Positions 1 through 9,210 of a stretch of DNA of 64,000 bases are shown piece after piece; within the stretch, counting starts at the first letter, position 1, and every line of letters begins with the position of its first letter. The DNA lies in assembly GCF_013359685.1 (NCBI RefSeq), contig NZ_JABFMV010000001.1, positions 190,858 through 254,857 on the forward strand. The letters are read 5' to 3'. This DNA is from Leifsonia sp. C5G2. Its GTDB lineage: Bacteria; Actinomycetota; Actinomycetes; Actinomycetales; Microbacteriaceae. The translations under genes and the position numbers were made by a program. The notes beneath the pieces were generated by a model. It made no database searches, was not told the origin of the DNA, and saw only the letters and a program-made list of their open reading frames with translations.

Positions 1-949
1 TGTCGGTGAGGCTGGTGGCCGCGGCGGACACGTTCTGCACGATCATGTCGACGTTGGCGTTGGCCTTCGCGACGATCTTGAAGATCTGCGCGGCCTTGCC
101 GGGCACGTCGGGGACGCCGACGACGGTGATCTTGGCCTCGCTCAGGTCGGTGGCCACGCCGGAGATGATGGGCTCTTCCACGGTTCCATCCTTCTTGGCG
201 GCCTGGGCGGCCGCGGCTTCGTTGAGGACGAGTGTGCCCTCTTTGTTCGAGAACGACGAGCGCACGTGCAGCGTCACGTTGTGGCGGCGGGCGTACTCCA
301 CGGCCCGGATGTGCAGCACCTTCGCGCCTGCCGCCGCAAGCTCCAGCATCTCCTCGCTGGTGATGCGGTCGATCTTGCGCGCGAGCGGCACCTGGCGCGG
401 GTCGGAGGTGAACACGCCGTCGACGTCGGTGTAGATCTCGCAGACCTCGGCGCCGAGCGCGGCGGCGAGGGCGACGGCCGTCGTGTCGGACCCGCCGCGC
501 CCGAGGGTCGTGATGTCGCGGGACTCGCGGCTGAAGCCCTGGAAGCCGGCGACGATCGCGATGGCGCCCTCGGTCAGGGCGTCCTGGATGCGGCCGGGCG
601 TCACGTCGACGATGCGGGCCGAGCCGTGCTGCGCGTCGGTGATCATGCCGGCCTGGCTGCCGGTGAACGACCGGGCGTCGTAGCCCATGCTCTTGATCGC
701 CATGGCGAGCAGGGCCATGGAGATGCGCTCCCCCGCCGTCAGCAGCATGTCGAGCTCGCGCGGCGCGGGGATCGGGGTGACCTCGTGCGCCAGATCGATC
801 AGCTCGTCGGTGGTGTCGCCCATGGCGGAGACGGCGACGACGACCTCGTTGCCGGCCTTCCGCGTCTCGACGATGCGCTTCGCGACGCGCTTGATGCTCT
901 CAGCTGTCGCGACGGACGAACCGCCGAACTTCTGGACGATGAGGGCCAC
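1..949 (-). CDS. lysC: Aspartate kinase, 3' end outside window
   Basis: Phosphorylates aspartate, the first step of the lysine/threonine/methionine (diaminopimelate) pathway. The N-terminus reads [18 protein letters not shown], carrying the aspartokinase KFGGSS signature. The last visible residues ([17 protein letters not shown]) are typical of the first ACT regulatory domain. About 316 codons are present and the C-terminus lies beyond base 1; the family usually has about 420. I chose the GTG at 949 because AGGAG sits just upstream and the signature begins within ten residues. recR lies upstream on the same strand, separated by about 110 bp that could hold a promoter (TAGGAT as a possible -10). 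The dnaX-recR-lysC order is common in Microbacteriaceae. Confidence 0.95.
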   Translation of the reverse strand, partial: MALIVQKFGGSSVATAESIKRVAKRIVETRKAGNEVVVAVSAMGDTTDELIDLAHEVTPIPAPRELDMLLTAGERISMALLAMAIKSMGYDARSFTGSQAGMITDAQHGSARIVDVTPGRIQDALTEGAIAIVAGFQGFSRESRDITTLGRGGSDTTAVALAAALGAEVCEIYTDVDGVFTSDPRQVPLARKIDRITSEEMLELAAAGAKVLHIRAVEYARRHNVTLHVRSSFSNKEGTLVLNEAAAAQAAKKDGTVEEPIISGVATDLSEAKITVVGVPDVPGKAAQIFKIVAKANANVDMIVQNVSAAATSLTD

Positions 950-1061
950 GGACACTCCTGAACTCACGGGCTTCCCATCCTACCGGCCGGGATATGACGG
1001 TTCCCTTATGTGACGGCCGCTGTGGACAGCGGGGGCCCGGTGTGGCAGAAGCGAGGACGCG

Positions 1062-1658
1062 TCAGGAGACCTGGCGGCGGCCCTCGAAGGCGCGGCCCAG
1101 CGTGACCTCGTCGGCGTACTCGAGGTCGCCGCCGACGGGGAGACCGGACGCGAGGCGCGTGACGCGGATGTCGAGCGTGACCAGCAGCCGGCTCAGGTAC
1201 GTGGCGGTCGCCTCGCCCTCCAGGTTCGGGTCGGTCGCGATGATGACCTCCTGGACCGTGCCGTCGGCGAGCCGCTGCATCAGCTGGCGGATGCGCAGGT
1301 CGTCGGGGCCGACGCCGTCGATCGGGCTGATCGCCCCGCCGAGCACGTGGTACAGGCCGCGGAACTCGCGCGTGCGCTCGATCGCGACGACGTCCTTCGC
1401 CTCCTCCACGACGCAGATCAGCGCGGGGTTGCGGCGCGGGTCGCGGCAGATGGAGCAGGTGGCCTCCTCGGAGACGTTGCCGCAGATCTCGCAGAACCGG
1501 ACCTTGTCGCGCACTTCGAGCAGCACCTCGGCGAGACGGGTCACGTCGAACGTCTCGGTCTGCAGGATGTGGAACGCGATGCGCTGCGCCGACTTCGGGC
1601 CGATGCCCGGAAGGCGCCCGAGCTCGTCGATCAGCTCCTGGACGATGCCTTCGTACAC
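1062..1658 (-). CDS. recR: Recombination mediator protein RecR
   Basis: RecR works with RecF/RecO to load RecA at gaps in damaged DNA. The 198-residue protein has the normal family length. It shows an N-terminal helix-hairpin-helix ([15 protein letters not shown], residues 16-30), a C4 zinc finger (Cys56, Cys59, Cys68, Cys71) and a Toprim domain starting at about residue 79 with the ALICVVEE strand. The start is GTG, preceded by a GAGG motif lying inside the end of dnaX. Only 3 nt separate it from the dnaX stop codon, so the two genes are translationally coupled, the classic dnaX-recR arrangement. Confidence 0.97.
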   Translation of the reverse strand: MYEGIVQELIDELGRLPGIGPKSAQRIAFHILQTETFDVTRLAEVLLEVRDKVRFCEICGNVSEEATCSICRDPRRNPALICVVEEAKDVVAIERTREFRGLYHVLGGAISPIDGVGPDDLRIRQLMQRLADGTVQEVIIATDPNLEGEATATYLSRLLVTLDIRVTRLASGLPVGGDLEYADEVTLGRAFEGRRQVS

Positions 1659-1661
1659 CGG

Positions 1662-4091
1662 CTACCTCATCCCCGGGGTCGGAGGGGCGGGCTGCTCCTC
1701 GAGGAAGGTGGCGCCGAGGATCTCGCGGACGACCGCCTCGCCGTACCGCTGCGGCTGCTGGAAGGTCGGGGTGCGCGACCCCGAAGCCGGAGCCGACGAC
1801 GGCCGCGCCGAGCGGGCGGGCTCGTCCGCGGCGCGCGGGGAGGCGGAAGACGGCGCCGCCGGGCGGGACGCGGCGTCGCCGGAGGGCGCGGCCGACCAGT
1901 CGCCCGCGGGCTCCTCCGGGACCGGCGGCTCGTAGGGCGGCTCGCTCTCGGGCGGCGGGACGTCGTCGAACGGCGGCTCGTCTGCCTCGGGCGCGGCCGG
2001 CGGCGCATCCGCGACGGTGGGCGCCGCCGCGACGGCGGCCGCAGCGGGGCGCTCGAGCGTGACGACGGCGGCCGTGGTCGATGCGGTGGTGACGGAGGCG
2101 TCGGCGGACGGCGCCGAGGGGATGGCGACGGTCGCCCACTCGGTGACGACGCCACCGGCGACGGCGGAGGCGCTCGGCGCCGCGCCGGAGCTCGCGGCCG
2201 GCGCCGCGCTCGACCGGGAGGGCGTGCCGCCGGCCGGGCCGGTCGCTGCCGGAGCGGACGCGCCGCCGTCGGGGGCCGCGGACGCGGGCGGTTCCGCGCC
2301 CTGCCAGGTCTCGGCGGTCGGCGCCGCCGGGGAGCCGCCGGACGGACGAGGCGAACCGCCGCCGCCCGGGGCGGAGTCGGCGCGGGCGATGAACTTCACG
2401 CGGATGCCGAGCACGTCGACGATCGCCTGGCGGAGGTACTCGCTGGTGCCGAGCGCTCCTCCGGCCTCGGGCTGGCGGAAGCTCTGCACGTCGTTGTCGC
2501 TCGGGAACGACAGGGTGAGCACGTCGCCGTTCAGCGAGCGGACCTGCGCGGTGAAGACGACCATCCACGCGCTGCGCTTCGCGCGCTGCACGGCCTCGAG
2601 GATCTGCGGCCAGGCGTCCTTCACCTGCTGCGTCGTGACCGGGCCGACCGGCGCTGCGGCCTGCGGCTCGGCCGCGGGTGCCGGCTCCGGTGACGGAGTC
2701 GCGGCGGTCGCGGGCACGGGCGCGGCGGACGGCGCCGGGGTGGACGGGGTCGCCGGGGCGGCGGCGGGCGTCGCAGTCGGCGTGGCCGCGGGCGCGGCTT
2801 CGGCGGGGGCGGCCGCTTCGGCCCGTGCGGGCTCGGGCGCCGCAGCCGCAGGGCGCACCGGTGCCGCAGGCGCCGCCGGACGCACCGGAGCCGCCGGCTC
2901 CGCGGACGAGCCGCCGACCGCGTCGCTGACGCCGACCCGGCGCTCCAGCCGCTCGACGCGGGCGAGGGCTCCGCGCTCGCTCTCGTCGCTCGACGGCACG
3001 AGCACGCGCGCGATCATGAGCTCCAGGTGGAGGCGCGGCGAGGTCGCACCGGTCATCTCGGTCAGGGCCGCGTTGACGATGTCGGCGGAGCGGCTGAGCT
3101 CGGCCGCGCCGAACTTCATCGCCTGCACGCCCATGCGGTCGAGCTCGTCCTGCGGGACGCCGCGGAGCACAGCCGCTGCACCCTCCACACTCGTCGCCGC
3201 GACGACGATGAGGTCGCGCAGGCGCTCGAGCAGGTCTTCGACGAACCGCCGGGGGTCCTGGCCGGTCTGGATGACGCGGTCGACCGCCGCGAAGGCTCCC
3301 GCCGCATCCCGCGCCGAGATGGCGTCGATGACCTCGTCGAGCAGAGCCGCGTGCGTGTACCCGAGCAGGGCCACCGCGCGCTCGTACTCGATGGCGCTGC
3401 CCTCGGACCCGGCCATCAGCTGGTCGAGCAGCGACAGGGTGTCTCGCGGCGAACCCCCGCCCGCGCGCACCACGAGCGGCAGCACGCCGGGGGCGACCGT
3501 CATGCCCTCGCTGTCGCACAGGCCCTGCATGTACTCCAGCATCTGCGCCGGCGGCACGAGCCGGAACGGGTAGTGGTGGGTGCGCGACCGGATGGTGCCG
3601 ATCACCTTCTCGGGCTCGGTCGTCGCGAAGATGAACTTCACGTGCTCCGGCGGCTCCTCCACGATCTTGAGCAGCGCATTGAAGCCCTGCGGCGTCACCA
3701 TGTGCGCCTCGTCGAGGATGAAGATCTTGTAGCGGTCGCGCGCCGGGGCGAAGATCGCCCGCTCGCGGATGTCTCGGGCGTCGTCGACGCCGTTGTGGCT
3801 CGCGGCGTCGATCTCGACGACGTCGAGCGACCCTCCTCCGTCGCGGCTCAGCTCGATGCAGCTGGAGCATTTTCCGCACGGGGTGTCGGTCGGGCCCTCT
3901 GCACAGTTGAGGCAGCGGGCGAGGATGCGCGCCGACGTGGTCTTCCCGCAGCCGCGCGGACCCGAGAACAGGTAGGCGTGGTTGACCCGGTTGGTGCGCA
4001 GTGCCGTCATCAACGGCTCGGTCACCTGGGACTGGCCGATCATCTCGGCGAAGGTGTCGGGCCGATAGCGGCGATACAGGGCGGTTACCAC
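1662..4091 (-). CDS. dnaX: DNA polymerase III subunits gamma/tau
   Basis: Clamp-loader ATPase of the replisome. The N-terminus (VTALYRRYRPDTFAEMIGQ) is diagnostic. The Walker A motif GPRGCGKT lies at about residues 44-51, a zinc-binding set follows (Cys63, Cys72, Cys75, Cys78), and the Walker B LDEAH lies near residue 128. At 809 residues it is long: roughly residues 385-490 and 570-780 are Ala/Pro-rich low-complexity sequence around a conserved tau-like segment, as usual in actinobacteria. The start is a GTG. No programmed-frameshift slippery sequence was recognised. It is the last large gene before recR in a long co-oriented run, 50 bp after a lipoprotein gene. Confidence 0.96.
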   Translation of the reverse strand: MVTALYRRYRPDTFAEMIGQSQVTEPLMTALRTNRVNHAYLFSGPRGCGKTTSARILARCLNCAEGPTDTPCGKCSSCIELSRDGGGSLDVVEIDAASHNGVDDARDIRERAIFAPARDRYKIFILDEAHMVTPQGFNALLKIVEEPPEHVKFIFATTEPEKVIGTIRSRTHHYPFRLVPPAQMLEYMQGLCDSEGMTVAPGVLPLVVRAGGGSPRDTLSLLDQLMAGSEGSAIEYERAVALLGYTHAALLDEVIDAISARDAAGAFAAVDRVIQTGQDPRRFVEDLLERLRDLIVVAATSVEGAAAVLRGVPQDELDRMGVQAMKFGAAELSRSADIVNAALTEMTGATSPRLHLELMIARVLVPSSDESERGALARVERLERRVGVSDAVGGSSAEPAAPVRPAAPAAPVRPAAAAPEPARAEAAAPAEAAPAATPTATPAAAPATPSTPAPSAAPVPATAATPSPEPAPAAEPQAAAPVGPVTTQQVKDAWPQILEAVQRAKRSAWMVVFTAQVRSLNGDVLTLSFPSDNDVQSFRQPEAGGALGTSEYLRQAIVDVLGIRVKFIARADSAPGGGGSPRPSGGSPAAPTAETWQGAEPPASAAPDGGASAPAATGPAGGTPSRSSAAPAASSGAAPSASAVAGGVVTEWATVAIPSAPSADASVTTASTTAAVVTLERPAAAAVAAAPTVADAPPAAPEADEPPFDDVPPPESEPPYEPPVPEEPAGDWSAAPSGDAASRPAAPSSASPRAADEPARSARPSSAPASGSRTPTFQQPQRYGEAVVREILGATFLEEQPAPPTPGMR

Positions 4092-4141
4092 TCACACATG
4101 GTACTCACCGCCGCCGACATTCGGCTGGGCTCCGCCGTGGG

Positions 4142-5371
4142 TCACGGCCCCCGCACGTTCAGCGCCCGGGCGATGGCCGACCACAGCGCGACCCGGGCGT
4201 CCTCCGTCGCCTGCGCGGCGGGCGGCGGCGGCAGGTACAGCGGCGTGTACGGCGGCACGTAGAAGAGGTGCGTGGCCTGGGGTGCACGCACGTAGGCATC
4301 GCCGCCGTGCGGCGGCCGGATGGTCGCGGCGGCGTCCATCCAGCCGCACGCCGTCTCCAGCTGCTCGTCCTGTCCGGCGCAGCCGAGGACGACGGGTCCG
4401 GGGATGCGGTTCAACTCCAGCACCGCGGCGGTGCTCGGGTCGCGGTTCCCGCTCAGGCAGGGCACCCAGTCCCCGCCCACGGTCACCGCCGGTCCCGGGA
4501 CGGGCGACGGGCAGACGAGCCCGGTCGTCCCGGCCGGGGCGATGGCGCCGTACACCAGCTCGGGATGCGCGACCGCCGCCCACAGCGCCAGCTGCGCGCC
4601 GCGCGAGGTCCCGAAGACGAAGATGCGCCGCGCATCCACCCCGGGCTGCGAGCGGAGCCAGGTGAGCGCGGCGACCACCCGCTCCCCTGCCAACGTGCGC
4701 ACCACGTCGAGCCGGCCCTCCGCCCCGTAGGTCGACAGCATGAGGGCCGGATAGCCCATCGCGGACAGCGTGGAGGCGGCGAGCACCCCGGTCGGGGTGC
4801 CGGGGTCGGTGTCGTCGAACACCAGCACCGCCGGGCGCGGCGCCGGCGACGACGCGGCCGGGCGGAAGTAGTCGCCCAGGACCTCGCCGTCGGAGACCGC
4901 CGTCGACGGCGCGACCGAGATGAGACCTACGCGGTGCAGCCGCCGCGCGGCCACGCGCCTGCCGTCGATCGTCGCGGCGAGGTCGACGGCCACCGTCGTC
5001 CCGCCCCACTGCTCCGGCGAGGTGGCCGCGGCACCGCCGGCATTGCTCAGAGACCAGAACAGGCCCATCCCGTCGGCGCCGGTGAAGGGCGCCTCGACCG
5101 GCACGTCGTGGTCGAGGTCGACGATGCCCGACGAGGGCACCGAGTACTCCGCCCGCGACGTCCACCTGCCGCCGGTCAGCGCATCCGCCGTGATCGTGAC
5201 CCGCGCACCGGGGGGAAGGGAGACCAGCCGGAGGTGCACCGGCTCCCACACGCCGCTCGGCTCCTCGCTCACCTCGAACCGCGGGCCTGCCGCCGAGGGC
5301 ACGGCCCCGCAGCCGGCGAGGAGCGCCGTGACGAGACCGAGCAGGGCGGCGAGCGCCCCTCCGCGCTTCAC
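4142..5371 (-). CDS. BAAT-like alpha/beta-hydrolase lipoprotein (catalytic residues intact)
   Basis: Predicted exported lipoprotein of 409 residues with lipobox LLAGC (Cys21). The N-terminal half resembles the acyl-CoA thioesterase/bile-acid-CoA:amino-acid N-acyltransferase N-domain (SRAEYSVPSSG, then GADGMGLFWSL, residues 72-108). The C-terminal half resembles a BAAT-type alpha/beta hydrolase with nucleophile elbow GTSRG (Ser256), Asp335 and His368. Substrate unknown; extracytoplasmic acyl hydrolysis or transfer is inference. It starts with a GTG overlapping the upstream paralogue's stop by 4 bp (GTGA). It is the third of three tandem paralogues and the only one with a canonical nucleophile motif. 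Confidence 0.85.
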   Translation of the reverse strand: MKRGGALAALLGLVTALLAGCGAVPSAAGPRFEVSEEPSGVWEPVHLRLVSLPPGARVTITADALTGGRWTSRAEYSVPSSGIVDLDHDVPVEAPFTGADGMGLFWSLSNAGGAAATSPEQWGGTTVAVDLAATIDGRRVAARRLHRVGLISVAPSTAVSDGEVLGDYFRPAASSPAPRPAVLVFDDTDPGTPTGVLAASTLSAMGYPALMLSTYGAEGRLDVVRTLAGERVVAALTWLRSQPGVDARRIFVFGTSRGAQLALWAAVAHPELVYGAIAPAGTTGLVCPSPVPGPAVTVGGDWVPCLSGNRDPSTAAVLELNRIPGPVVLGCAGQDEQLETACGWMDAAATIRPPHGGDAYVRAPQATHLFYVPPYTPLYLPPPPAAQATEDARVALWSAIARALNVRGP

Positions 5372-6654
5372 GGCCGCATCGCCCCCGCCAGCCGGGCGAG
5401 CACCACCTGCCAGAAGGCGACCCTGGCGTCCTCCGTCGCCTGCGCCGTCGCGGGCGGCAGGTCGCTCAGCCCGACCGGCAGCTCCGGCGGCGTGGAGATC
5501 TCGTGACCGGCGCCGTCGGAGTAGAGGAATGCATCCCCGTCCTTCTCGCCCCGCACCCGCTCGCCGGCCCGGGTCCAGTCGCACGCGGTGGGCAGCAGCC
5601 GGTCGGCGGTCCCGCATGCCAGCACGACGGGGCCGGGGATGCGCTGCAGCGGGAGGATGTCGGTGCCCGCGATCGTGCGCTCCGGGTTCGCGCAGGGCAG
5701 CGGGAGGTTGTGCTGGATCAGCAGTGGGCTCCCCGCCTCCGACGTGCACTGCAGCGCCGTCGCACCGCTCGCGGCGAAGACCCCGTGCACCCGTTCCGGG
5801 TCGTGCGAGGCGAACCATAGCGCGAGCGAGGACGACGGGCCGGTGCCGTAGACGAAGACGCGGGCCTCGTCGACGATCGGGAGCGAGGAGAACCAGGTCA
5901 GCGCCGCGTCGAACGTCTCGACCGACAGCGCGGCGGACCCGGCGATGCGCCCCTCCGGCACGAACGCCGGCAGCACGAAGACAGGGAAGCCGGCCGCGGC
6001 GATCTGGTGGGCGGCGAAGGCGCCGGCGCCTCCGTCGTCGTCGCCGTCGATCACGATGACGCCGGGGCGCAGGTCGACCGGCGTGGGAACCGACTCGACC
6101 AGCAGTCCGACCTTCTCAGGCGCGGCGAGTCCGGCGGCCTCCGGGTCTCCCGTCGCGATCAGGTCGCTGCCGAGCACGTCCCGGTCGCTGGTGCCCGCGG
6201 CGAGCGGTGCACGGTGCAGGACGGCGGTGGCGACCGAGAGACCGGCCTGCTCGGCACGGAATTGGAGGTCGAGACCGCCGTAGACCCATTGCTGCTCGAG
6301 CTGCCGCTGGCTGAGCGACGGTCCGGCGAGGCTCCAGAGCAGCCCGGAGCCGTCCGGCCGGGGGTAGGGACCGGAGATCGGCTCCTGCGACCACAGCTGC
6401 ACGCGGCCGTCCGGCGGCACCGCATACACCGCTCGCGACGACAGCCAGCCGGCGCCGGTGCGCGCCCGGACGGACACGACCACCGGCTCGCCCGGTTGCA
6501 GACCGGTCAGCCGCACGCCGAACGGCTGCGACATCCCGTCGCCGAACAGGCTGAACCGGATGCGCGCACCCCCGCCGCCGGCCGCCGCGCACCCCGACAG
6601 CACGGCCACCAGGGCGGCGACGGCGACCACCGCCCTGAGCATCCGGCGCCTCAT
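5368..6654 (-). CDS. BAAT-like lipoprotein, nucleophile lost
   Basis: Second of three tandem paralogues, 428 residues, lipobox VLSGC (Cys22). The N-domain keeps the family signature (SSRAVYAVPPDG, DGSGLLWSLAG). In the hydrolase domain the gap-free alignment with its neighbour places Gly272 where the nucleophile serine should be (GTGPS instead of GTSRG), while Asp351 and His384 are retained. It is therefore probably not a conventional Ser hydrolase; it may be a binding or scaffold protein, or use another residue. The ATG start overlaps the preceding stop (ATGA) and its own stop overlaps the next GTG, so all three genes are translationally coupled. Confidence 0.83.
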   Translation of the reverse strand: MRRRMLRAVVAVAALVAVLSGCAAAGGGGARIRFSLFGDGMSQPFGVRLTGLQPGEPVVVSVRARTGAGWLSSRAVYAVPPDGRVQLWSQEPISGPYPRPDGSGLLWSLAGPSLSQRQLEQQWVYGGLDLQFRAEQAGLSVATAVLHRAPLAAGTSDRDVLGSDLIATGDPEAAGLAAPEKVGLLVESVPTPVDLRPGVIVIDGDDDGGAGAFAAHQIAAAGFPVFVLPAFVPEGRIAGSAALSVETFDAALTWFSSLPIVDEARVFVYGTGPSSSLALWFASHDPERVHGVFAASGATALQCTSEAGSPLLIQHNLPLPCANPERTIAGTDILPLQRIPGPVVLACGTADRLLPTACDWTRAGERVRGEKDGDAFLYSDGAGHEISTPPELPVGLSDLPPATAQATEDARVAFWQVVLARLAGAMRP

Positions 6655-7994
6655 CCCAGCACCGCCTTGAGCACGGCACGCCCCACCGCGTCCCAGAAGG
6701 CCACGCGCGCCCTCTCGGTCGGCTGCCCGCCCGAGGCGGGGAGGTCGATCGGCAGTCCGGGCGGAACGGAGACCGAGTGCGAGGAGCCCGCGGCATAGAT
6801 CGTCGCGTCGCCCGCGCGGTGCCCCCGCGTCGCGGCGAGGGCGCGCTGCCAGTCGCAGGCGTTCGGCAGAACCGTGTCGCCCTCGCCGCACGCGATCACG
6901 ACCGGGCCCGCGATGCCGTCGATGCTCGGGATGGCGTCGGGCACGACCGCCCCCGAGCGGGGCAGGCAGCGCAGGCCGTCCTCGTCTTCGTACGCCGGCG
7001 CGACCTGGGCGGCCGGCAGGCAGAGGAGGGCGGGCGACCCGGAGGCGACGAACAGGCCGTAGGTCCGAGAGGGGAACCGGGTGGCGGCCCAGACGGCGAG
7101 CTGCTCGGCGACGCCCGACCCGTAGACGAAGATCCGGTCGTGCTGGATGTCGGGCCGCTGCTCGAGCCAGTCGAACACCGCCGACACGGTGGTCGCCGAG
7201 ATGATGCCCGTCGAGCGGACGCCGTCGGCCGACGCCGCGACCGGGATGCTCAAAACCGAGGCGCCGAGCTGGGCGATCAGCGGAGCGGTGAACTCGGAGG
7301 ACGCCCCCTCCGACGGATCGTCGAGCATGAGCACGGCCGGCGTCTGCGGCCGCTCCAGCGACGCGGCGCTGTAGAACGTGCCGAGCGGCACGTCCTCGTG
7401 CGTCTGCCGCGGCAGCCGCAGGTCGATCGCCGGCCGCAGGTCGCGCGTGTACAGCGTGCGGACCGCGATCCCGGAGGCCAGCCCGATCAGGTCGAACCGG
7501 CGCGAGGCCACCACACGGCCGTCCGCGGAGGCCGTGAGGGTCACGGCGATCGAGTCGCGCATCCACTGCCGGGCAGCCGCCTGAGCGCCGAGCTTCGGGC
7601 CGCGGAGGGACCAGAACAGACCGGCGGAGTCCGCGTCGGCGAAGGGGGCAAGCTGAGGTCGGGCCCGCGCCAGGTCGAGGACGCCGGACGCCGGCACCGT
7701 GTAGGTGGCCCCCGAGGTCCACGTGCCGCGGCCGGTGACGAGGTCCGCCGTCACCCGGAGGCGCGCTCCCGGCTCTGCGCCGACCAGCTGCAGCGGCACC
7801 GGCCAGAGCACCGCGCTGTACCGCACCAGGGGTGGGGTGACGAAGCGCGGACCGGCCGCCCCGGCGTCGGATGCGCTGCAGGCGGCCAGGGCGGACACGG
7901 CGAGTACGCCCGCCGCGACCACCGCGGCGACGCGCGCGAGCAGCGACCGCCGGGGGCTCCGCCCCGTTCCGTCCCCGCCGCGCCGTCGCCGCAT
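6651..7994 (-). CDS. BAAT-like lipoprotein, nucleophile lost
   Basis: First of three tandem paralogues, 447 residues. An Arg-rich N-terminus is followed by a hydrophobic stretch and lipobox ALAAC (Cys39). The N-domain motifs are TWTSGATYTVPASG and DSAGLFWSL. The hydrolase nucleophile elbow reads GSGVA, with Gly294 in place of serine, but Asp373 and His406 align with the catalytic acid and base of the family. It lies 13 nt after the ackA stop, so it is very likely co-transcribed with pta-ackA, an unusual partner for such proteins. It could act in envelope acyl-group handling; nothing in the sequence fixes the substrate. Confidence 0.83.
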   Translation of the reverse strand: MRRRRGGDGTGRSPRRSLLARVAAVVAAGVLAVSALAACSASDAGAAGPRFVTPPLVRYSAVLWPVPLQLVGAEPGARLRVTADLVTGRGTWTSGATYTVPASGVLDLARARPQLAPFADADSAGLFWSLRGPKLGAQAAARQWMRDSIAVTLTASADGRVVASRRFDLIGLASGIAVRTLYTRDLRPAIDLRLPRQTHEDVPLGTFYSAASLERPQTPAVLMLDDPSEGASSEFTAPLIAQLGASVLSIPVAASADGVRSTGIISATTVSAVFDWLEQRPDIQHDRIFVYGSGVAEQLAVWAATRFPSRTYGLFVASGSPALLCLPAAQVAPAYEDEDGLRCLPRSGAVVPDAIPSIDGIAGPVVIACGEGDTVLPNACDWQRALAATRGHRAGDATIYAAGSSHSVSVPPGLPIDLPASGGQPTERARVAFWDAVGRAVLKAVLG

Positions 7995-8007
7995 GGCCGT
8001 GCTCCCG

Positions 8008-9210
8008 TCAGCTCCCGGTCGACTCCCGAACGGCCTGCAACGATTGCCGGGCGATCTCGCGCTCCTCGTTCGTCGGCACGACGAGCACGGTCACCGCCGA
8101 CCCGTCGGCCGAGATGACCCGCGCATCGTGCGAGGGATCGGCGTTGCGCTCCGGATCGAGCCGGATGCCGAGCACGTCCAGCCCGGTCAGGACCTCCGCG
8201 CGCAGGGCGGCGTCGTTCTCGCCGACGCCGGCCGTGAAGGTGAGGACGTCCAGGCCGCCGAGCAGAGCCGTGTACGCGCCGATGTAGTGCTTGAGGCGGT
8301 GCACGGCGACATCCAGCGCCAGCCGCGCCTCCTCGTCGCCGCCGCTTGCCGCCTGACGCACATCGCGCATGTCGCCGCGGCCGGAGAGGCCGAGCAGACC
8401 GCTGCGCCGGTTGAGGAGCTCGTCGAGCTCGTCGGTCGACAGGTGCGCGCGCCGGGCGAGGTGGACGAGCACCGCCGGGTCCAGGTCGCCCGACCGCGTG
8501 CCCATCACGAGCCCTTCGAGCGGCGTCATGCCCATCGACGTGTCGACCGAACGGCCGCCGTCGATGGCCGCGGCCGACGCGCCGTTGCCGAGATGCAGCA
8601 CGATCTGCCGCAGCTCGCCGAGCGGGCGGCCGACGAACTCGGCCGCCGCCTCCGAGACGAACTTGTGCGAGGTCCCGTGGAACCCGTACCGGCGCACCCG
8701 GTGGCGCTCGGCGAGGCCGGCGTCGATCGCGTAGGTATACGCGGCGGGCGGGAGGGTCTGGTGGAACGCCGTATCGAAGACCGCGACGTGCGGCACGTCC
8801 GGGAACGCCTTCTTCGCGGCCCGGATGCCCTGCAGGTTCGCCGGGTTGTGCAGCGGTGCGAGGTCGGAGAGGTCCTCGATGTTGATCTCGACGAGCGGGG
8901 TGACGATGGTCGGCTCGAAGAAGCGCTTGCCGCCGTGCACCACGCGGTGGCCGACGGCGTCGAGCGGGTTGTCCGCGAGGCTCGGTCCCTCCGCCTCGAA
9001 GGCCTCGAGCATGGCCCGGAAGCCGGCGGTGTGATCCGGGATGGCGAGCGTGCGCTCCGTGCTCCCGTTCGGACCGCGGTGGGTCGTGTGCCCGCTCGGC
9101 TCGCCGATCCGCTCGACCAGCCCGGAGGCGAGCGACTCCTCCGTCTCGCTGTCGATCAGCTGGTACTTGAACGACGACGATCCGCTGTTGACGACGAGGA
9201 CGGCGCTCAC
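8008..9210 (-). CDS. ackA: Acetate kinase
   Basis: Interconverts acetyl phosphate + ADP and acetate + ATP in the cytoplasm. The 400-residue protein shows the family signatures VNSGSSSFK at the N-terminus, HRVVHGG, GFHGTSHKFVSE, HLGNGAS and MGTRSGDLDP. The GTG start overlaps the pta stop codon by 4 bp (GTGA), the usual pta-ackA coupling. The neighbouring three lipoprotein genes follow after 13 nt. Length and motifs are normal. Confidence 0.97.
   Translation of the reverse strand: MSAVLVVNSGSSSFKYQLIDSETEESLASGLVERIGEPSGHTTHRGPNGSTERTLAIPDHTAGFRAMLEAFEAEGPSLADNPLDAVGHRVVHGGKRFFEPTIVTPLVEINIEDLSDLAPLHNPANLQGIRAAKKAFPDVPHVAVFDTAFHQTLPPAAYTYAIDAGLAERHRVRRYGFHGTSHKFVSEAAAEFVGRPLGELRQIVLHLGNGASAAAIDGGRSVDTSMGMTPLEGLVMGTRSGDLDPAVLVHLARRAHLSTDELDELLNRRSGLLGLSGRGDMRDVRQAASGGDEEARLALDVAVHRLKHYIGAYTALLGGLDVLTFTAGVGENDAALRAEVLTGLDVLGIRLDPERNADPSHDARVISADGSAVTVLVVPTNEEREIARQSLQAVRESTGS

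Noticed and set aside
1006-4095. Very long open frame overlapping dnaX and recR in another frame
   Set aside because: Arg/Pro/Gly-rich translation without family features; a by-product of high G+C. The dnaX and recR frames carry all motifs.
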